This document shows, piece after piece, positions 1-10,437 of a stretch of DNA of 64,000 nucleotides. Numbering within the stretch: position 1 is the first letter of the stretch; every line of letters begins with the position of its first letter. Source of the stretch: Bagarius yarrelli (Eukaryota; Chordata; Actinopteri; Siluriformes; Sisoridae). Location: the NCBI GenBank assembly GCA_005784505.1, contig VCAZ01000113.1, positions 767,001-831,000 of the forward strand, read 5' to 3'. The notes beneath the pieces are model-generated. The model did no database searches and was not told the origin of the DNA. It was given only the letters and a program-made list of their open reading frames with translations. The translations under genes and the position numbers were made by a program.

Positions 1-560
1 TTGTCTGGAGACGGCGTCCCTTTCCGCCTTCCTCCATAGCAGAGCTGATCAGAGCGTCTAAAGCTCTGTGTGCGGTCCAGGTACGCCCTCAGGGCCCATA
101 CCGGACACAACAAAGGCAGGTTGGGATTCCCCTGCTGAGGGGGAGGAATAGCTTGCAAGGTCACCACCTGATCCCGAAAGGGAGTGGTGGCTACCTTGGG
201 CACGTAGCCCGGCCTAGGTCTCAGGACAACGTGAGAGTCTGCTGGGCCAAATTGCAGGCACGCTCTGTCGACAGAGAAGGTGTGCAGGTCCCGTACCCTC
301 TTGATTGAGGTGAGTGAGGTCAGCAAGGCCATCTTCAGAGAGAGGGCTCTGAGTTCTGCCGACTGCAAGGGCTCGAAGGGGTCTCCCTGTAGTCCCTGGA
401 GGACCACAGATAGATCCCAAGAGGGAACGAGGCGCGGTGCCGGAGGGCGCAACCTCCTGCAGCCTCTGAGGAACCTGATCACCAGATCATGTCTCCCCAC
501 CGATCTGCCCCCTATCATGTCGTGGCCCGCTGAGATAGCGACGTACACTTTGAGGGTAGA
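1..560 (-). pseudogene. DIRS tyrosine recombinase domain, partial
   Basis: One minus-strand frame stays open from about 560 to the window edge. It contains VYVAISAGHDMIGG, GRHDLVIRFLRG, ALSLKMALLTSLTSIKRV and PRPGYVPKV, the recognisable core of the YR domain of fish DIRS elements. The Arg in the SIKRV segment sits where the first catalytic Arg of the family is expected. The remaining catalytic residues would lie to the left of base 1. Upstream, the recombinase N-terminus (near SPSVVNTIIQAKM, about 600-640) is in a different frame and separated by degenerate sequence, so this copy is broken as far as it can be seen. Confidence 0.8.
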
Positions 561-663
561 GGCAGAAAGGCGCTTATCCAGCCCTGCTTGCAGGAAGAAG
601 AGAACCGATCTGATGCCATTTTAGCCTGAATGATGGTGTTCACCACAGAGGGTGACAGATCTC

Positions 664-1530
664 TTAAGTCCTCCTGGTCACGTTCAGGGACCATACATGG
701 AGCATCCAGAGATCCGGGCATGGGTGCCATAACGTGCCCCTGCCCTGGGAGAGAAGGTGGACAAGCTGGCGGGCAAGCTGGGACATGCGACGGGAGCATA
801 CTCCACCTTGATGGTTTATGTAGGCCACCGTCGCAGTGTTGTCCGACCGGATCAACACGTGTTTGCCCTGAATCATGGGCCGAAACCTCCTCAGGGCTAA
901 CCACACTGCCAATAGCTCGAGGCCATTGATATGCCACTGCCACTGCCGGCGGGGGCCCGTCCACACCCCCGCGGCTGCCTGCCCATTGCATACTGTGCCC
1001 CAGCTCGTGTGGTCGACGCATCTGTCGTAATGACAGCACGCCTGGACACCTGCTCTAGGGGCACACCTGCCCGTAGGAATGAGATGTCCCCCACCCAAGA
1101 ACCAATTAACCAGCCTTGACTTCTCGGGACTGGGTGGAGGAGACCACCGCAGCCCGATGGCTTTGGCTGCCCAGACCAGTACAGGCAGGCCCGAGGTAGA
1201 GGAGGAAAGGGGTGCACGCAGGGACTGGCCCGGCGGTGCTGCCCCACCTCCCTGCTTCTCTCCCCAGCAACCCACCACTATGGCCTCAGGCCCAGAGGCA
1301 GGAGGAATCAAGTGATGAGTGGCTGGGGTGGCTGGGGATTTTTGCTGTGCAAAAATCTCCAACGGAGCACGCAACGTGCCTGTGGGCAGTGCCTCACAAG
1401 AGGGGCACGTCCCATGCATGAAAGCATTTTCTTGTGTTGGAATAACCCAAACACAAAAAAAACAGCAATCATGCCGGTCATCGAACGCGATAGACTGACC
1501 GCACCCAGAAACACATGGCCGAGAAGCCAT
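664..1530 (-). pseudogene. DIRS gag-like N-terminus fused to RNase H
   Basis: This is a 288-residue open frame beginning MASRPCVSGCGQSIAFDD. The first 65 residues look like the Cys-rich start of a fish DIRS gag protein, with CVSGC, CCFFC and CPSC pairs. The last third reads as RNase H: WGTVCNGQAA, then NGLELLAVWLALRRF with the catalytic Glu, then IRSDNTATVAYINHQGG with a catalytic Asp. The expected first catalytic Asp (ITTDAS) lies just upstream but in another minus frame, inside an open stretch spanning 897-1247, so a frameshift separates it. No RT motifs lie between the gag and RNase H parts. I read this as a deletion product that stayed open by chance rather than a functional fusion protein. 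Confidence 0.75.
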
Positions 1531-1706
1531 GATAAATCACGTTCTTGCCGTAAAACGCCCTTAACCGAGGAAAAAATCGCTCTTAGGAATTTTTTGCTCA
1601 GGCACTGCTGCGGACGCCGCCGACGCACCCCAGGGGTCCTCCTGCACTTCCTGGTTGGATGCCGCCGCGAGAGAGACCGCTGATCGTGCTCCTGATCCAG
1701 CGACGC

Positions 1707-1730
1707 TTTTTTTTTTTTTTTTTTTTTTTA
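1707..1730. repeat. poly-T run
   Basis: An uninterrupted T tract of about 22 bases within the DIRS terminal region. On the element's own strand it is poly-A. Confidence 0.9.
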
Positions 1731-1828
1731 AGGCAATCGCTTCCTAATCGCTTCTTCTCCGGCTTGCTGCTGAGAAGACGCACATTCAGCTCCAAAAAAC
1801 AGAACGATGAGCAGTATCCCAGCCGGCT

Positions 1829-1836
1829 TATTTATA
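1829..1836 (-). promoter_or_regulatory. TATA box of the DIRS terminal region
   Basis: The minus strand reads CCGGTATAAATAAGCCGG here, about 300 bp upstream of the gag-like ATG at 1530. The position and context match the internal promoter expected in the terminal repeat of DIRS elements. Assignment is by motif and position only. Confidence 0.5.
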
Positions 1837-1958
1837 CCGGAAGTACGGGGCGTTACCGGCTATGCAAATTCTGCTTGTCCAATTTCATTGGCCTTTTCAA
1901 AATTAGATCAAAGGTCTAACTCGACACAACATCGGAGTGAGCGACAGAAAGGGAACAT

Positions 1959-2598
1959 AATGTCTTCTTCTTTATGGTGGTTAGCAACCTTTTTTTTTTG
2001 GTGCATTACCTCTTTTTTTTTTTACGGATGGTGACGTTACAAACCAATCACTAGGCTAAAACATGAGAAATTTGATTGATGGAATGATGGCAGAGAACGA
2101 GGAATTCATTGCTGTGGCCATACCTTAAGAAGTACAGGCTACTAATTAAAAAAACAAAGTAGAACATGTATTTGGGTGGTGCTTATTGTGATGTCCTTAA
2201 AGACATCGAACACAAATGTGCATTCAGGTGCTTCTTAAATTAGCTTGCAAACACAATCAGTGCAATTCAATAGTCTGTAAAGAACACAGTTAGCAACAGC
2301 CAACCACTATGTAGCTAATGACAAAATATTTTATGTGTGGGGAGCCTGAAAGTTTGTGTGAAATTAAATGTGAAAAAAAATTTCTTAAATGTAGTAAGCA
2401 TGTTGCTGTAACTTGTTACATTTCCCGGCTGGGTGTAACTTCAGTTAACAAGAATAAACTGATAGCTTAGCTCACTACATTTTTCAAGTTGCTTGCCCAA
2501 CACTTTAGAATTTTAAACACACTAAAATTATAAGTTGTTTAATAAATATAAAATAATATATTAATGTTGAAAGCAAAAACAAATCTTCAGTTAGTAAT
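1959..2598. other. AT-rich stretch without recognisable features
   Basis: Nothing recognisable on either strand beyond short T and A runs. Confidence 0.5.
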
Positions 2599-2610
2599 AT
2601 TATATATATA

Positions 2611-2670
<60 letters not shown>
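2599..2670. repeat. (TA)n microsatellite
   Basis: Almost pure TA dinucleotides with one TT interruption, directly abutting a LINE 3' fragment. Confidence 0.95.
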
Positions 2671-2674
<4 letters not shown>

Positions 2675-2887
2675 GGAGGAATAGTGGAATATATTAGTAG
2701 GAGGATGTTAGAAATGAAGCTATCAGGCAGAAGGCAAAGAGGAAGACCAAAGAGGAGGTATATGGATGCAATAAACGAGGACATGAAGTTAGTGGGTGTG
2801 AGTGAAGAGGATGTAGAGAATAGAGTTAGGTGGAGACAGATGATTCGCTCTGGCGACCCCTGAAAGGGAACAGCCGAAAAGAAAAGA
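2671..2887 (+). mobile_element. 3' end of an RTE-type LINE
   Basis: The open frame encodes RRMLEMKLSGRRQRGRPKRR and then NEDMKLVGVSEEDVENRVRW, ending near GDP. This is the C-terminal tail of a fish RTE-like LINE ORF. It is followed by the non-coding tail GGGAACAGCCGAAAAGAAAA. The same tail ends the larger LINE at 47665-49775, so both are copies of one family. Only about 215 bp remain, which is typical 5' truncation. Confidence 0.8.
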
Positions 2888-3698
2888 AGATGATTATTAC
2901 TAAAATAACTCTATTATCTCCAAGACCATTTATTTTAAGGATGTATGAGTTATTTACCTATCAATTTTATATCTGGCAATTACATGCCATTCTTTACATA
3001 CAACATAATAACTGTATAGCATAAAATTTACATTACAGTTTGAAATGTCTTCACAGTAAGTTTTTCTGGTTTTCCCCAAACCAGTCACTCATTAATGTAC
3101 CACAAAACTTAAAAGCTCTTATGTTAGAACAGGTTCTATTATTTATTATTCTTAAAATAAATATTACTTTTACAACACATCTAACATTTTTAAGAATATA
3201 AAATTAAATAGAACTCATGCTAAATTTGATTAATAAATAAATCCACTTAAATAATAAATTAAAAAACTACATAGCTTTTACAGTGGATCTCTAGCATACA
3301 ATTTTTATTTATAATCAAGCTTGGCTCTGGAATGCATTTGGCAGGAGATAAAACATGGCACCACCACTCTTCACTTTTACTATCTTATGTCAATACTATC
3401 TCATTAAACTCTAAAACTCTACATTTTGCTGTTGTTAAATGAGAATAAGGTTACAATTCTATTACACACCTCAACACTTCTCAGTAAAAAAAAAGCAGTG
3501 TTTTTCAGTTATTATAGTTTTTTCAGTCTTGATTTCCAGAACAGGACTGCATTCACTCCTCTTACAAAAGTCAGTGAACAGTGATCCTTTTTCTGTATTT
3601 TATTGAAATTCCATGGTGCGTCTATTAAACTTTTATATGCAGTTTGACAATTTGCTGTCAGTGACCATGTGGTCTTTGCTAACTGTTTAGGATTCAGT

Positions 3699-3701
<3 letters not shown>
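2888..3701. other. AT-rich intergenic stretch
   Basis: No convincing ORF, splice pattern or known repeat is seen here. Confidence 0.5.
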
Positions 3702-3793
<92 letters not shown>

Positions 3794-3822
3794 TGTCTGT
3801 CTGTCTGTCTGTCTACCTACCT
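3702..3822. repeat. compound (TCTA)n-(TCTG)n microsatellite
   Basis: About 50 bp of TCTA units changes cleanly to TCTG/TGTC units and ends in TACC units. There is one frame slip near 3793 (TCTTGTCTG). Confidence 0.95.
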
Positions 3823-3883
3823 AAATAATAATGCGCATATTGTGCAAGACTGACAATATATGGCACGAGAGAGAGACAGTATA

Positions 3884-5523
3884 CAGTATGTCACAGAAGT
3901 GAGTACACTCCTTACATTTCTTGTAAATATTTATTATATCTTTTTATGTGAAAACACTAAAGAAATGAAACTCTGCGACAATGTAAAGTAGTGAATGTAC
4001 AGCTTGTGTAACAGTGTAAATTTGCTGTCCCATCAAAAAAAATTCAACACACAGCCATTAATGTCTAAACCCCTGGCAACAAAAGTGAGTACACCCCTAA
4101 GAGGGAATGTCCAAATTGGGTCCAAGTAGCCATTTTCCCTCCCTGATGTCATAAAACTCGTTACTGTTACAAGGTCTCAGGTGTGTTGAGCAGGATGGGG
4201 AGCAGGTGTGTTAAATTTGGTGTTATTGCTGTCACTCTCTCATACTGGTCAATGGAAGTTCAGCATGGCACCTCATGGCAAAAAACACTCTGAGGATCTG
4301 AAAAAAAGAATTGTTGCTCTATATAAAGATGGCCTAGGCTACAAGAAGATTGCCAAGACCCTAAAACTGAGCTGTAGCACGGTGGCCAAGACTATACAGT
4401 GATTTAACATGACAGGTTGCACTCAGAACAGGCCTCGCCATGGTCGACCAAAGAATTCGAGTGCACATGCTCAGCGTCATATCCAGAGGTTGTCTTTGGG
4501 AAATAGACGTATGAGTGCTGCAAGCATTGCTGCAGAGGTTGAAGGGGTAGGGGGTCAGCCTGTCAGTGCTCAGACCATACGCCGCACACTGCATCAAATT
4601 GGTCTGCATGGCTGTCATCCCAGAAGGAAGCCTCTTCTAAAGTTGATGCACAAGAAAGCCCGCAAACAGTTTGCTGAAGACAAGCAGGCTAAGGACAAGG
4701 ATTACTGGGACCATGTCCTGTGGTCTGATGAGACCAAGATAAACTTGTTTGTTTCAGATGGTGTCAAGCATGTGTGGTGGAAACCAGGTGAGGAGTACAA
4801 AGACAAGTGTGTCTTGCCTACGGTCAAGCATGGTGGTGGGAGTGTGATAGTCTGGGGCTGCATGAGTGCTGCTGGCACTGGGGAGCTACACTTCATTGAG
4901 GGAACCGTGAATGCCAACATGTACTGTGACATACTGAAGCAGAGCATGATCCCCTCCCTTCAGAGACTGGGCCACAGGGCAGTATTCCAACATGATAACG
5001 ACCCCAAACACACCTCCAAGACGACCACTGTTTTGCTAAAGAAGCTGAGAGTAAAGGTGATGGACTGGCCAAGCATGTCTCCAGACCTAAACCCTACTGA
5101 GCATCTGTGGGGCATCCTCAAATGGAAAGTGGAGAAAAGCAAGGTCTCCAACATCCACCAGCTCCGTGATGTCATGGAAGAGGATTCCAGTGTCAACCTG
5201 TGATGCTCTGGTGAACTCCATGTCCAAGAGGGTTAAGGCAGTGCTGGAAAATAATGGTGGCCATACAAAATATTGACATTTTGGACCCAGTTTGGACATT
5301 TCCTCTTCTGGGTGTACTCACTTTTGTTGCCAGGGGTTTAGACATTAATGGCTGTGTGTTGATTTTTTTTTTGATGGGACAGCAAATTTACACTGTTACA
5401 CAAGCTGTACATTCACTACTTTACATTGTAGCAGAGTTTCATTTCCTTAGTGTTTTCACATAAAAAGATATAATAAATATTAACAAGAAATGTAAGGGGT
5501 GTACTCACTTCTGTGACATACTG
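3884..5523 (+). mobile_element. Tc1-like DNA transposon with long terminal inverted repeats
   Basis: The element is 1640 bp and is flanked by TA on both sides (3882-3883 and 5524-5525), the Tc1/mariner target duplication. Left TIR is about 3884-4125 and right TIR about 5281-5523. They begin CAGTATGTCACAGAAGTGAG and end with its complement CTCACTTCTGTGACATACTG. A second short GTGAGTACACCCC motif lies inside each TIR near the inner end, an IR/DR-type arrangement. It carries one transposase gene on the plus strand. The two TIRs remain closely matched along their length, which suggests a fairly young insertion. Confidence 0.93.
4265..5276 (+). pseudogene. Tc1-like transposase (DD34E), interrupted by one stop and one frameshift
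   Basis: The product is a cut-and-paste transposase that would bind the TIRs through an N-terminal paired-like helix-turn-helix region and cleave with a DDE domain. The start MAPHGKKHSEDLKKRIVALY leads into the DNA-binding domain. An in-frame TGA at 4400-4402 interrupts it, and the same frame reopens at FNMTGCTQNRPRHGRPK. Catalytic motifs are visible: LWSDETKINLF, then FQHDNDPKHTS, then PDLNPTEHLW. There are 34 residues between the second Asp and the Glu. The frame is lost near 5178-5190. The last residues (NNGGHTKY, stop at 5274-5276) are in another frame. With only two obvious lesions, it is a recently inactivated copy. Confidence 0.92.
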
Positions 5524-5525
5524 TA

Positions 5526-5606
<81 letters not shown>
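5524..5606. repeat. (TA)n microsatellite between two transposons
   Basis: About 80 bp of nearly pure TA sits exactly between the right end of the first Tc1 element and the left end of the second. Confidence 0.95.
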
Positions 5607-5609
<3 letters not shown>

Positions 5610-7168
5610 TGCTCAAGAAAATAAAGGGAACACTTAAACAACACAATGTAACTCCAAGTCAATCACACTTCTGTGAAATCAAACTGCCCACTTAGGAAGC
5701 AACACTGATTGACAATCACTTTCACATGCTGTTGTGCAAATGGAATAGACAACAGGTGGAAATTATAGGCAATTAGCAAGACACCCCCAATAAAGGAGTG
5801 GTTCTGCAGGTGGTGACCACAGACCACTTCTCAGTTCCTATGCTTTCTTGCTGATGTTTTGGTGACTTTTGAATGCTGGCGGTGCTTTCACTCTAGTGGT
5901 AGCATGAGACGGAGTCTACAAACCACACAAGTGGCTCAGGTAGTGCAGCTCATCCAGGATGGCACATCAATGCAAGCTGTGGCAAGAAGATTTGCTGTGT
6001 CTGTCAACGTAGTGTCCAGAGCATGGAGGCGCTACCAGGAGACAGGCCAGTACATCAGGAGACGTGGAGGAGGCCGTAGGAGGACCGCTACCTCCGCCTT
6101 TGTGCAAGGAGGAACAGGAGGAGCACTGCCAGAGCCCTGCAAAATGACCTCCAGCAGGCCACAAATGTGCATGTGTCTGCTCAAACGGTCAGAAACAGAC
6201 TCCATGAGGTTGGTATGAGGGCCCGACGTCCACAGGTGGGGGTTGTGCTTACAGCCCAACACCGTGCAGGACGTTTGGCATTTTCCAGAGAACACCAAGA
6301 TTGGCAAATTCGCCACTGGAGCCCTGTTCTCTTCACAGATGAAAGCAGGTTCACACTGAGCACATGTGACAGATGTGACAGAGTCTGGAGACGCTGTGGA
6401 GAACGTTCTGCTGCCTGCAACATCCTCCAGCATGACCGGTTTGGCAGTGGGTCAGTAATGGTGTGGGGTGGCATTTCTTTGGAGGGCCGCACAGCCCTCC
6501 ATGTGCTCGCGAGCGATAGCCTGACTGCCATTAGGTACCGAGATGAGATCCTCAGACCTCTTGTGAGACCATATGCCGGTGCGGTTTCCCCATGGGTTTC
6601 TCCTAATGCAAGACAATGCTAGACCTCATGTGGCTGGAGTGTGTCAGCAGTTCCTGCACGATGAAGGCATTGATGCTATGGACTGGCCTGCCCGTTCCCC
6701 AGACCTGAATCCAATTGAGCACATCTGGGACATCATGTCTCGCTCCATCCACCATGCCACGTTGCACCACAGACTGTCCAGGAGTTGGCGGATGCTTTGG
6801 TCCAGGTCTGGGAGGAGATCCCTCAGGAGACCATCCGCCACCTCATCAGGAGCATGCCCAGGCATTGTAGGGAGGTCATACAGGCACGTGGAGGCCACAC
6901 ACACTACTGAGCCTCATTTTGACTTGTTTTAAGGACATTACATCAAAGTTGGATCAGCCTGTAGTGTGTTTTTCCACTTCAATTTTGAGTGTGACTCCAA
7001 ATCCAGACCTCCATGGGTTAATAAATTTGATTTTCATTGATAATGTTTGTGTGATTTTGTTGTCAGCACATTCAACTATGTAAAGAACAAAGTATTTAAT
7101 AAGAATATTTCATTCATTCAGATCTAGGATGTGTTATTTTAGTGTTCCCTTTATTTTTTTGAGCAGTG
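5607..7168 (+). mobile_element. second Tc1/mariner-superfamily transposon, short TIRs
   Basis: The element is about 1.56 kb and is bounded by imperfect TIRs, ACTGCTCAAGAAAATAAAGG on the left and CTTTATTTTTTTGAGCAGTG on the right. It lies inside TA-rich flanks consistent with TA target use. It carries one decayed transposase on the plus strand. Its TIRs and protein differ clearly from those of the neighbouring element, so this is a different Tc1 family that landed in the (TA)n tract. Confidence 0.92.
5904..6910 (+). pseudogene. Tc1-like transposase (DD34E) with several frameshifts
   Basis: The frame starts MRRSLQTTQVAQVVQLIQDG, with a helix-turn-helix segment (SMQAVARRFAVSVNVVSRAW) and the basic linker RRRGGGRRR. 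A small deletion near 6085-6095 shifts the frame. The next frame carries VSAQTVRNRLHEVGMRARRP, FTDESRFTLSTCD and GSGSVMVWGGISLEGR. A second shift near 6585-6593 returns to the first frame for LMQDNARPHVAGV and PDLNPIEHIWDIMSRSIH. A third shift follows near 6752 and the C-terminus ends at a TGA at 6908-6910. The catalytic Asp, Asp and Glu are all readable with 34-residue spacing, but no intact protein can be made. Confidence 0.9.
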
Positions 7169-7189
7169 TATGTATATATATATATAAAG

Positions 7190-7546
7190 AGAGCGAGAGA
7201 GACAGAAAGAAATAAGAGCAAAACATTATCTCTCGTGTTCTTAGTTGCCTTAACGATGCAACTAGAGGAGATCATGAGGTTATTTTCAGATGGAATATAT
7301 TACTTTGGCCATAAAACTCAGAACCCAACAAATCAACTCCTTATACACATACAAAAGTCTCTATAATGGTTAAAAAACTTAACAACAACCAAACAATAAC
7401 CTTAATGTTGAATTAATACCTACATTCACACCACTTAGCTTCATTAGAATTCTTTTTTTTTATTTACATATTTGTAGCTGCAATTTTATAGTAACCCTTC
7501 CGGGGAAGGTAGGAGGTAAAAATGTTGAATATTACAAGCCACTACT
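7190..7546. other. intergenic stretch
   Basis: No gene or known repeat is recognised after the short TA run at 7171-7188. Confidence 0.45.
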
Positions 7547-8041
7547 TGTAACGTTTAGGTTTTGGTTTTCATGTTTTGTTATTGTTCATGTTTTTCTGTT
7601 GATTTATGTTTACGGTTTATTGTTTTATGTCTAGGCTAAGCTATGCTAGCTAGCTAAACTATGCCAGCTGGCTAAAATAGTCTAGGCAGTTTGTTTTATT
7701 TACCTGCTGCTGTCATGTGATTCCCTTCGTCCTTGTGTCTTGTTTTCATGGGTTGTTTAGTCCTGTGTTTGTGATTGTGTTCAGGTGTGCCTTGTTTAGT
7801 TTATGTGTTCCTTGTGTATTTATAGCCCCTGTCGTTTGTCTTGTCCTGATATTACAAACAAAAACTATTGTTTGTTCATGTATCACTGTGGTAAGAGCTC
7901 GTTCATGCTTCTGGTTATGTTCCTGTTCCGGTTCTGGTTCCTGTTCCTGTTCAGTTCATGTTTGCTGTTTGTCTAGTGTTTTTGTAGTCAATAGTTTAAT
8001 AAGGGTTTAATAAGTCTTGCATCAGTGAGGTATTCATTACA
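7547..8041 (+). repeat. LTR-like dispersed repeat, copy A
   Basis: The block starts TGTAACGTTTAGGTTTTGGT and ends near ATTACA, giving TG..CA ends. It contains a TATTTATAG motif near 7817 and a GTTCCTGTTC-rich tract at 7920-7955. It shares most of its first 280 bp with 41852-42140, including the palindromic CTAGGCTAAGC..GCTAGCTAGC segment. Orientation follows the LTR-like reading and is tentative. No internal retroelement ORFs lie next to it, so if it is an LTR it is a solo copy. Confidence 0.45.
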
Positions 8042-8185
8042 GTAGTACACTGGAACTGAATAAAAGTAGTTTTCCAAAATAAAGCTAAACCCTTATACAT
8101 CACACTTATAAGTAACATAACTGCATAATAGACAATGAAAGTGAAATGCAGAACAAAAGTATTAAAACATCAGAACTAATTTTGG

Positions 8186-8352
8186 GTAGCTGGTGGCGCA
8201 GTGGTTAATGTGTTGCGAATTAAACAACCGGGTTTGATTCCCAGCACTGCCAGGTTGTCACTGCTGGGCCCGTTAGCTAGGCTTTTAACCCCAAATTGCT
8301 TAGATGTCTAAATGCTCTGGATAAAATCTGCCAAATGCTGTAAATGTTAAAT
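8186..8352 (+). mobile_element. tRNA-headed SINE (family A), copy 1
   Basis: The 5' GGTGGCGCAGTGGTTAATG resembles a Pol III A box and GGTTTGATTCCCAGC a B box. The body runs through ACTGCTGGGC and ends in the family tail CTCTGGATAAAATCTGCC followed by AAATG units. The same head, body and tail recur at 15 other places in the window. Confidence 0.85.
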
Positions 8353-9600
8353 GTAAATTTTTTTTGGTTTGCTATATGCTGAAGATATGATATGTCAGAC
8401 CTTCTGCTTTAATTTCTCTTATTTTTACATTTAGATGTAAATCAACTCATAGAACTGATGGACCACTGATCAAAATAATTAAAACCGATTTTGACTATAA
8501 GATTTGTCATTTGGTTAAATATTGCTTGCTTCATGCATGAGTGGGTTAAGTTCTTGTAATTGAGTCAGGGCACTGTCTTTCTGAATGACAATTTTCTTTC
8601 AAATTAAAGAAGACTTTTAGAATTCATTTGTTGCATAATCAATAAAGATTAGATAACAGAGTCTGTTTTAGATAACAGAGTCTGTTTCAGAAGCAAACCC
8701 AAGGGATAATAATACAGTACATCTGCGATGCTTGATTGATGATTATTAGGTTTTGGATTATAAGCAGCTTCTTTTTTTTCCCTTCTCCTTTACCCAAACT
8801 AACAAAAAGCAAAGCCTTAAAGAGCTTCGATTTTCCTTTAATTTGTCTTGCTTTAGTAGATCCACTATGGACATAAGGACAAGCAGAATGAATCACTGTA
8901 ATCAATGGATATAAAAACTCTTTAAAACTCGATTCTATTCATATTTTTATGTAACTGGTTGAAAGCTTTTATTCCACCGATTTTGCATTAGGCATTATTA
9001 CCAACACATACAAATAATGTTGAAAAAGAAACAAAGCTAGAGTATTTTAGAGCTCTTCCCCCAGTTTTCAACCCTGCATTCGGTCAGCTGTACAAAACAT
9101 TTAGCCATGGAATGTCTGATGTTCCAAACACACAGTTTAATGAGGACAGCTGAAGAGCATAGAAGGGGGGGGGGGATGGGAGACTTATACTCCCCTACGA
9201 CTCACACAGTCTGACTCATTTTCTGTGCGAGGGTGTGGGTGAGTGTGTGTGTGGTAATAAAAATGCTGGTGTCTCACACAGGGATGTCAAATGTTACCAG
9301 TAAAACTATTTTTTTATTAAGTTACACGTGGGCATTGTTAGTAAAATTAGGTTGACTGGCCTTTTTTTTTACAATTTATAAATATTATAGCGACCTATTT
9401 TATAAAAATAGCCATTTATTTAATTTACAACTTTCATTACTTTCCCTTTTTTAATAAAACTGTCCAAAAATACTCCACTTACCTTAGACAACTAAAAACC
9501 TCAACAGTTAATTATATAAACAGACAGATTTGCCAGCAAAGGAGAAAGTATGGTAAAGGCAGTAAAATCAGTGACAGCTGGACAAACAAACACTCAAAGG
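8353..9600. other. intergenic stretch upstream of the SLRP gene
   Basis: No gene is seen. A G-run (GGGGGGGGG) lies near 9167 and a short GT-rich run near 9238-9253. Confidence 0.45.
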
Positions 9601-9726
9601 ATCCAGGGCCTTTTCCCTTTTTTACCCATCATTCCTTTTCTATTTGACTACGTTAGCCCTGTGTCCCAATCTAAGACATTCTGCTGACCACCAGTGCTCA
9701 GAGTCCAGCCTTTTGTTGTAGCTGTC

Positions 9727-9733
9727 TATAAAA
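9727..9733 (+). promoter_or_regulatory. candidate TATA box upstream of the SLRP gene
   Basis: TATAAAA lies 1.9 kb upstream of the first coding exon. A good donor-like AAAG|GTAAGG follows at 9760/9761. SLRP genes of this class normally have a separate non-coding first exon whose donor joins an exon beginning at or just before the ATG. The gap between TATA box and donor is only about 27 bp, which leaves almost no room for an exon, so this is weak. Confidence 0.25.
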
Positions 9734-10308
9734 CCCAATTATTAAGATATCCTGCAAAAGGTAAGGTGTATTTTTTAACTGAAGGATATAGTCAGATTGG
9801 GTCTTCAGATTACAGTTTCTACTGATTTTGTGTTGACTTCTAGGCAAAAACTAGGAGGGTTTTAAATTTTAAACATGTTATACAAAGCAGGGCTGAAGTT
9901 CGTTTTTGTCAAATGATGATTTAAAGGTTGTCTTAATCTGTTGCAAGCAAAATGTTAGCTTTTTATTGCATTTTGCTGTAAAACTTCATTTCATTTTTGT
10001 TGCTTTTCATTTGCCATTTTAATATTTACAAAGCAGATTTAATACTTAAATACCAGTCGGAGGTATAATATAAAAAATGTTTTGAAATCCAAATATACTT
10101 GGAAATGTTTACAAAATTGAAAATGAGATTGTAAATTGTTTGATGTTTAGATTTTATTTTATTGCTATTCTAAAAAACAACTTTACATACTGTGTTCTTT
10201 ACAATGTTTCCACTAAATTTCAGGTAGTTATTCAGGCCCATTAGTAATACATACTACAATTATTTTAGTTTAAAGAACATTTAGTGCTACAGTTATTAGA
10301 AGATATAA

Positions 10309-10437
10309 CATTTACATTTTACAGCATTTGACAGACATCTTTATCCAGAGCGACTTACATTTATCTTTTTTTATACAACTGCATTTGGGGGTTAAGGGCC
10401 TTGGGGCCTAACAGTGGCAACTGATATAAGACAACAC
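10309..10437 (-). mobile_element. SINE family A, truncated copy
   Basis: It is the complement of the family tail (TTTACAGCATTTGACAGAC, ATCCAGAGCGACTTACATTT) plus the GGGGTTAAGGGCCTTG body. The tRNA-like head is missing. Confidence 0.75.

Larger units (their letters stand above)
1..1958 (-). mobile_element. DIRS-like tyrosine-recombinase retrotransposon, 5' end at about 1958, truncated by window start
   Basis: Read on the minus strand, this GC-rich block has the order expected of a fish DIRS element: a terminal region with a TATA box (about 1958-1535), a gag-like start (about 1530-1330), an RNase H domain (about 1040-810) and a tyrosine recombinase domain (about 560-1). The element runs off the window at base 1, so its 3' end, the recombinase HxxR and Tyr, and the internal complementary region are not visible. 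Nearly all of the reverse transcriptase is missing between gag and RNase H, so this is an internally deleted copy. The outer boundary near 1958 is judged from the terminal CTTTCTGTCGCTCACTCCGA motif on the minus strand and the change to AT-rich DNA beyond it. Confidence 0.85.

Noticed and set aside
2564..2863. Open frames made of Tyr-Ile repeats over the (TA)n arrays (also near 5416-5695)
   Set aside because: They are translations of TA microsatellites, not genes. Only the LINE tail at 2671 on is meaningful.
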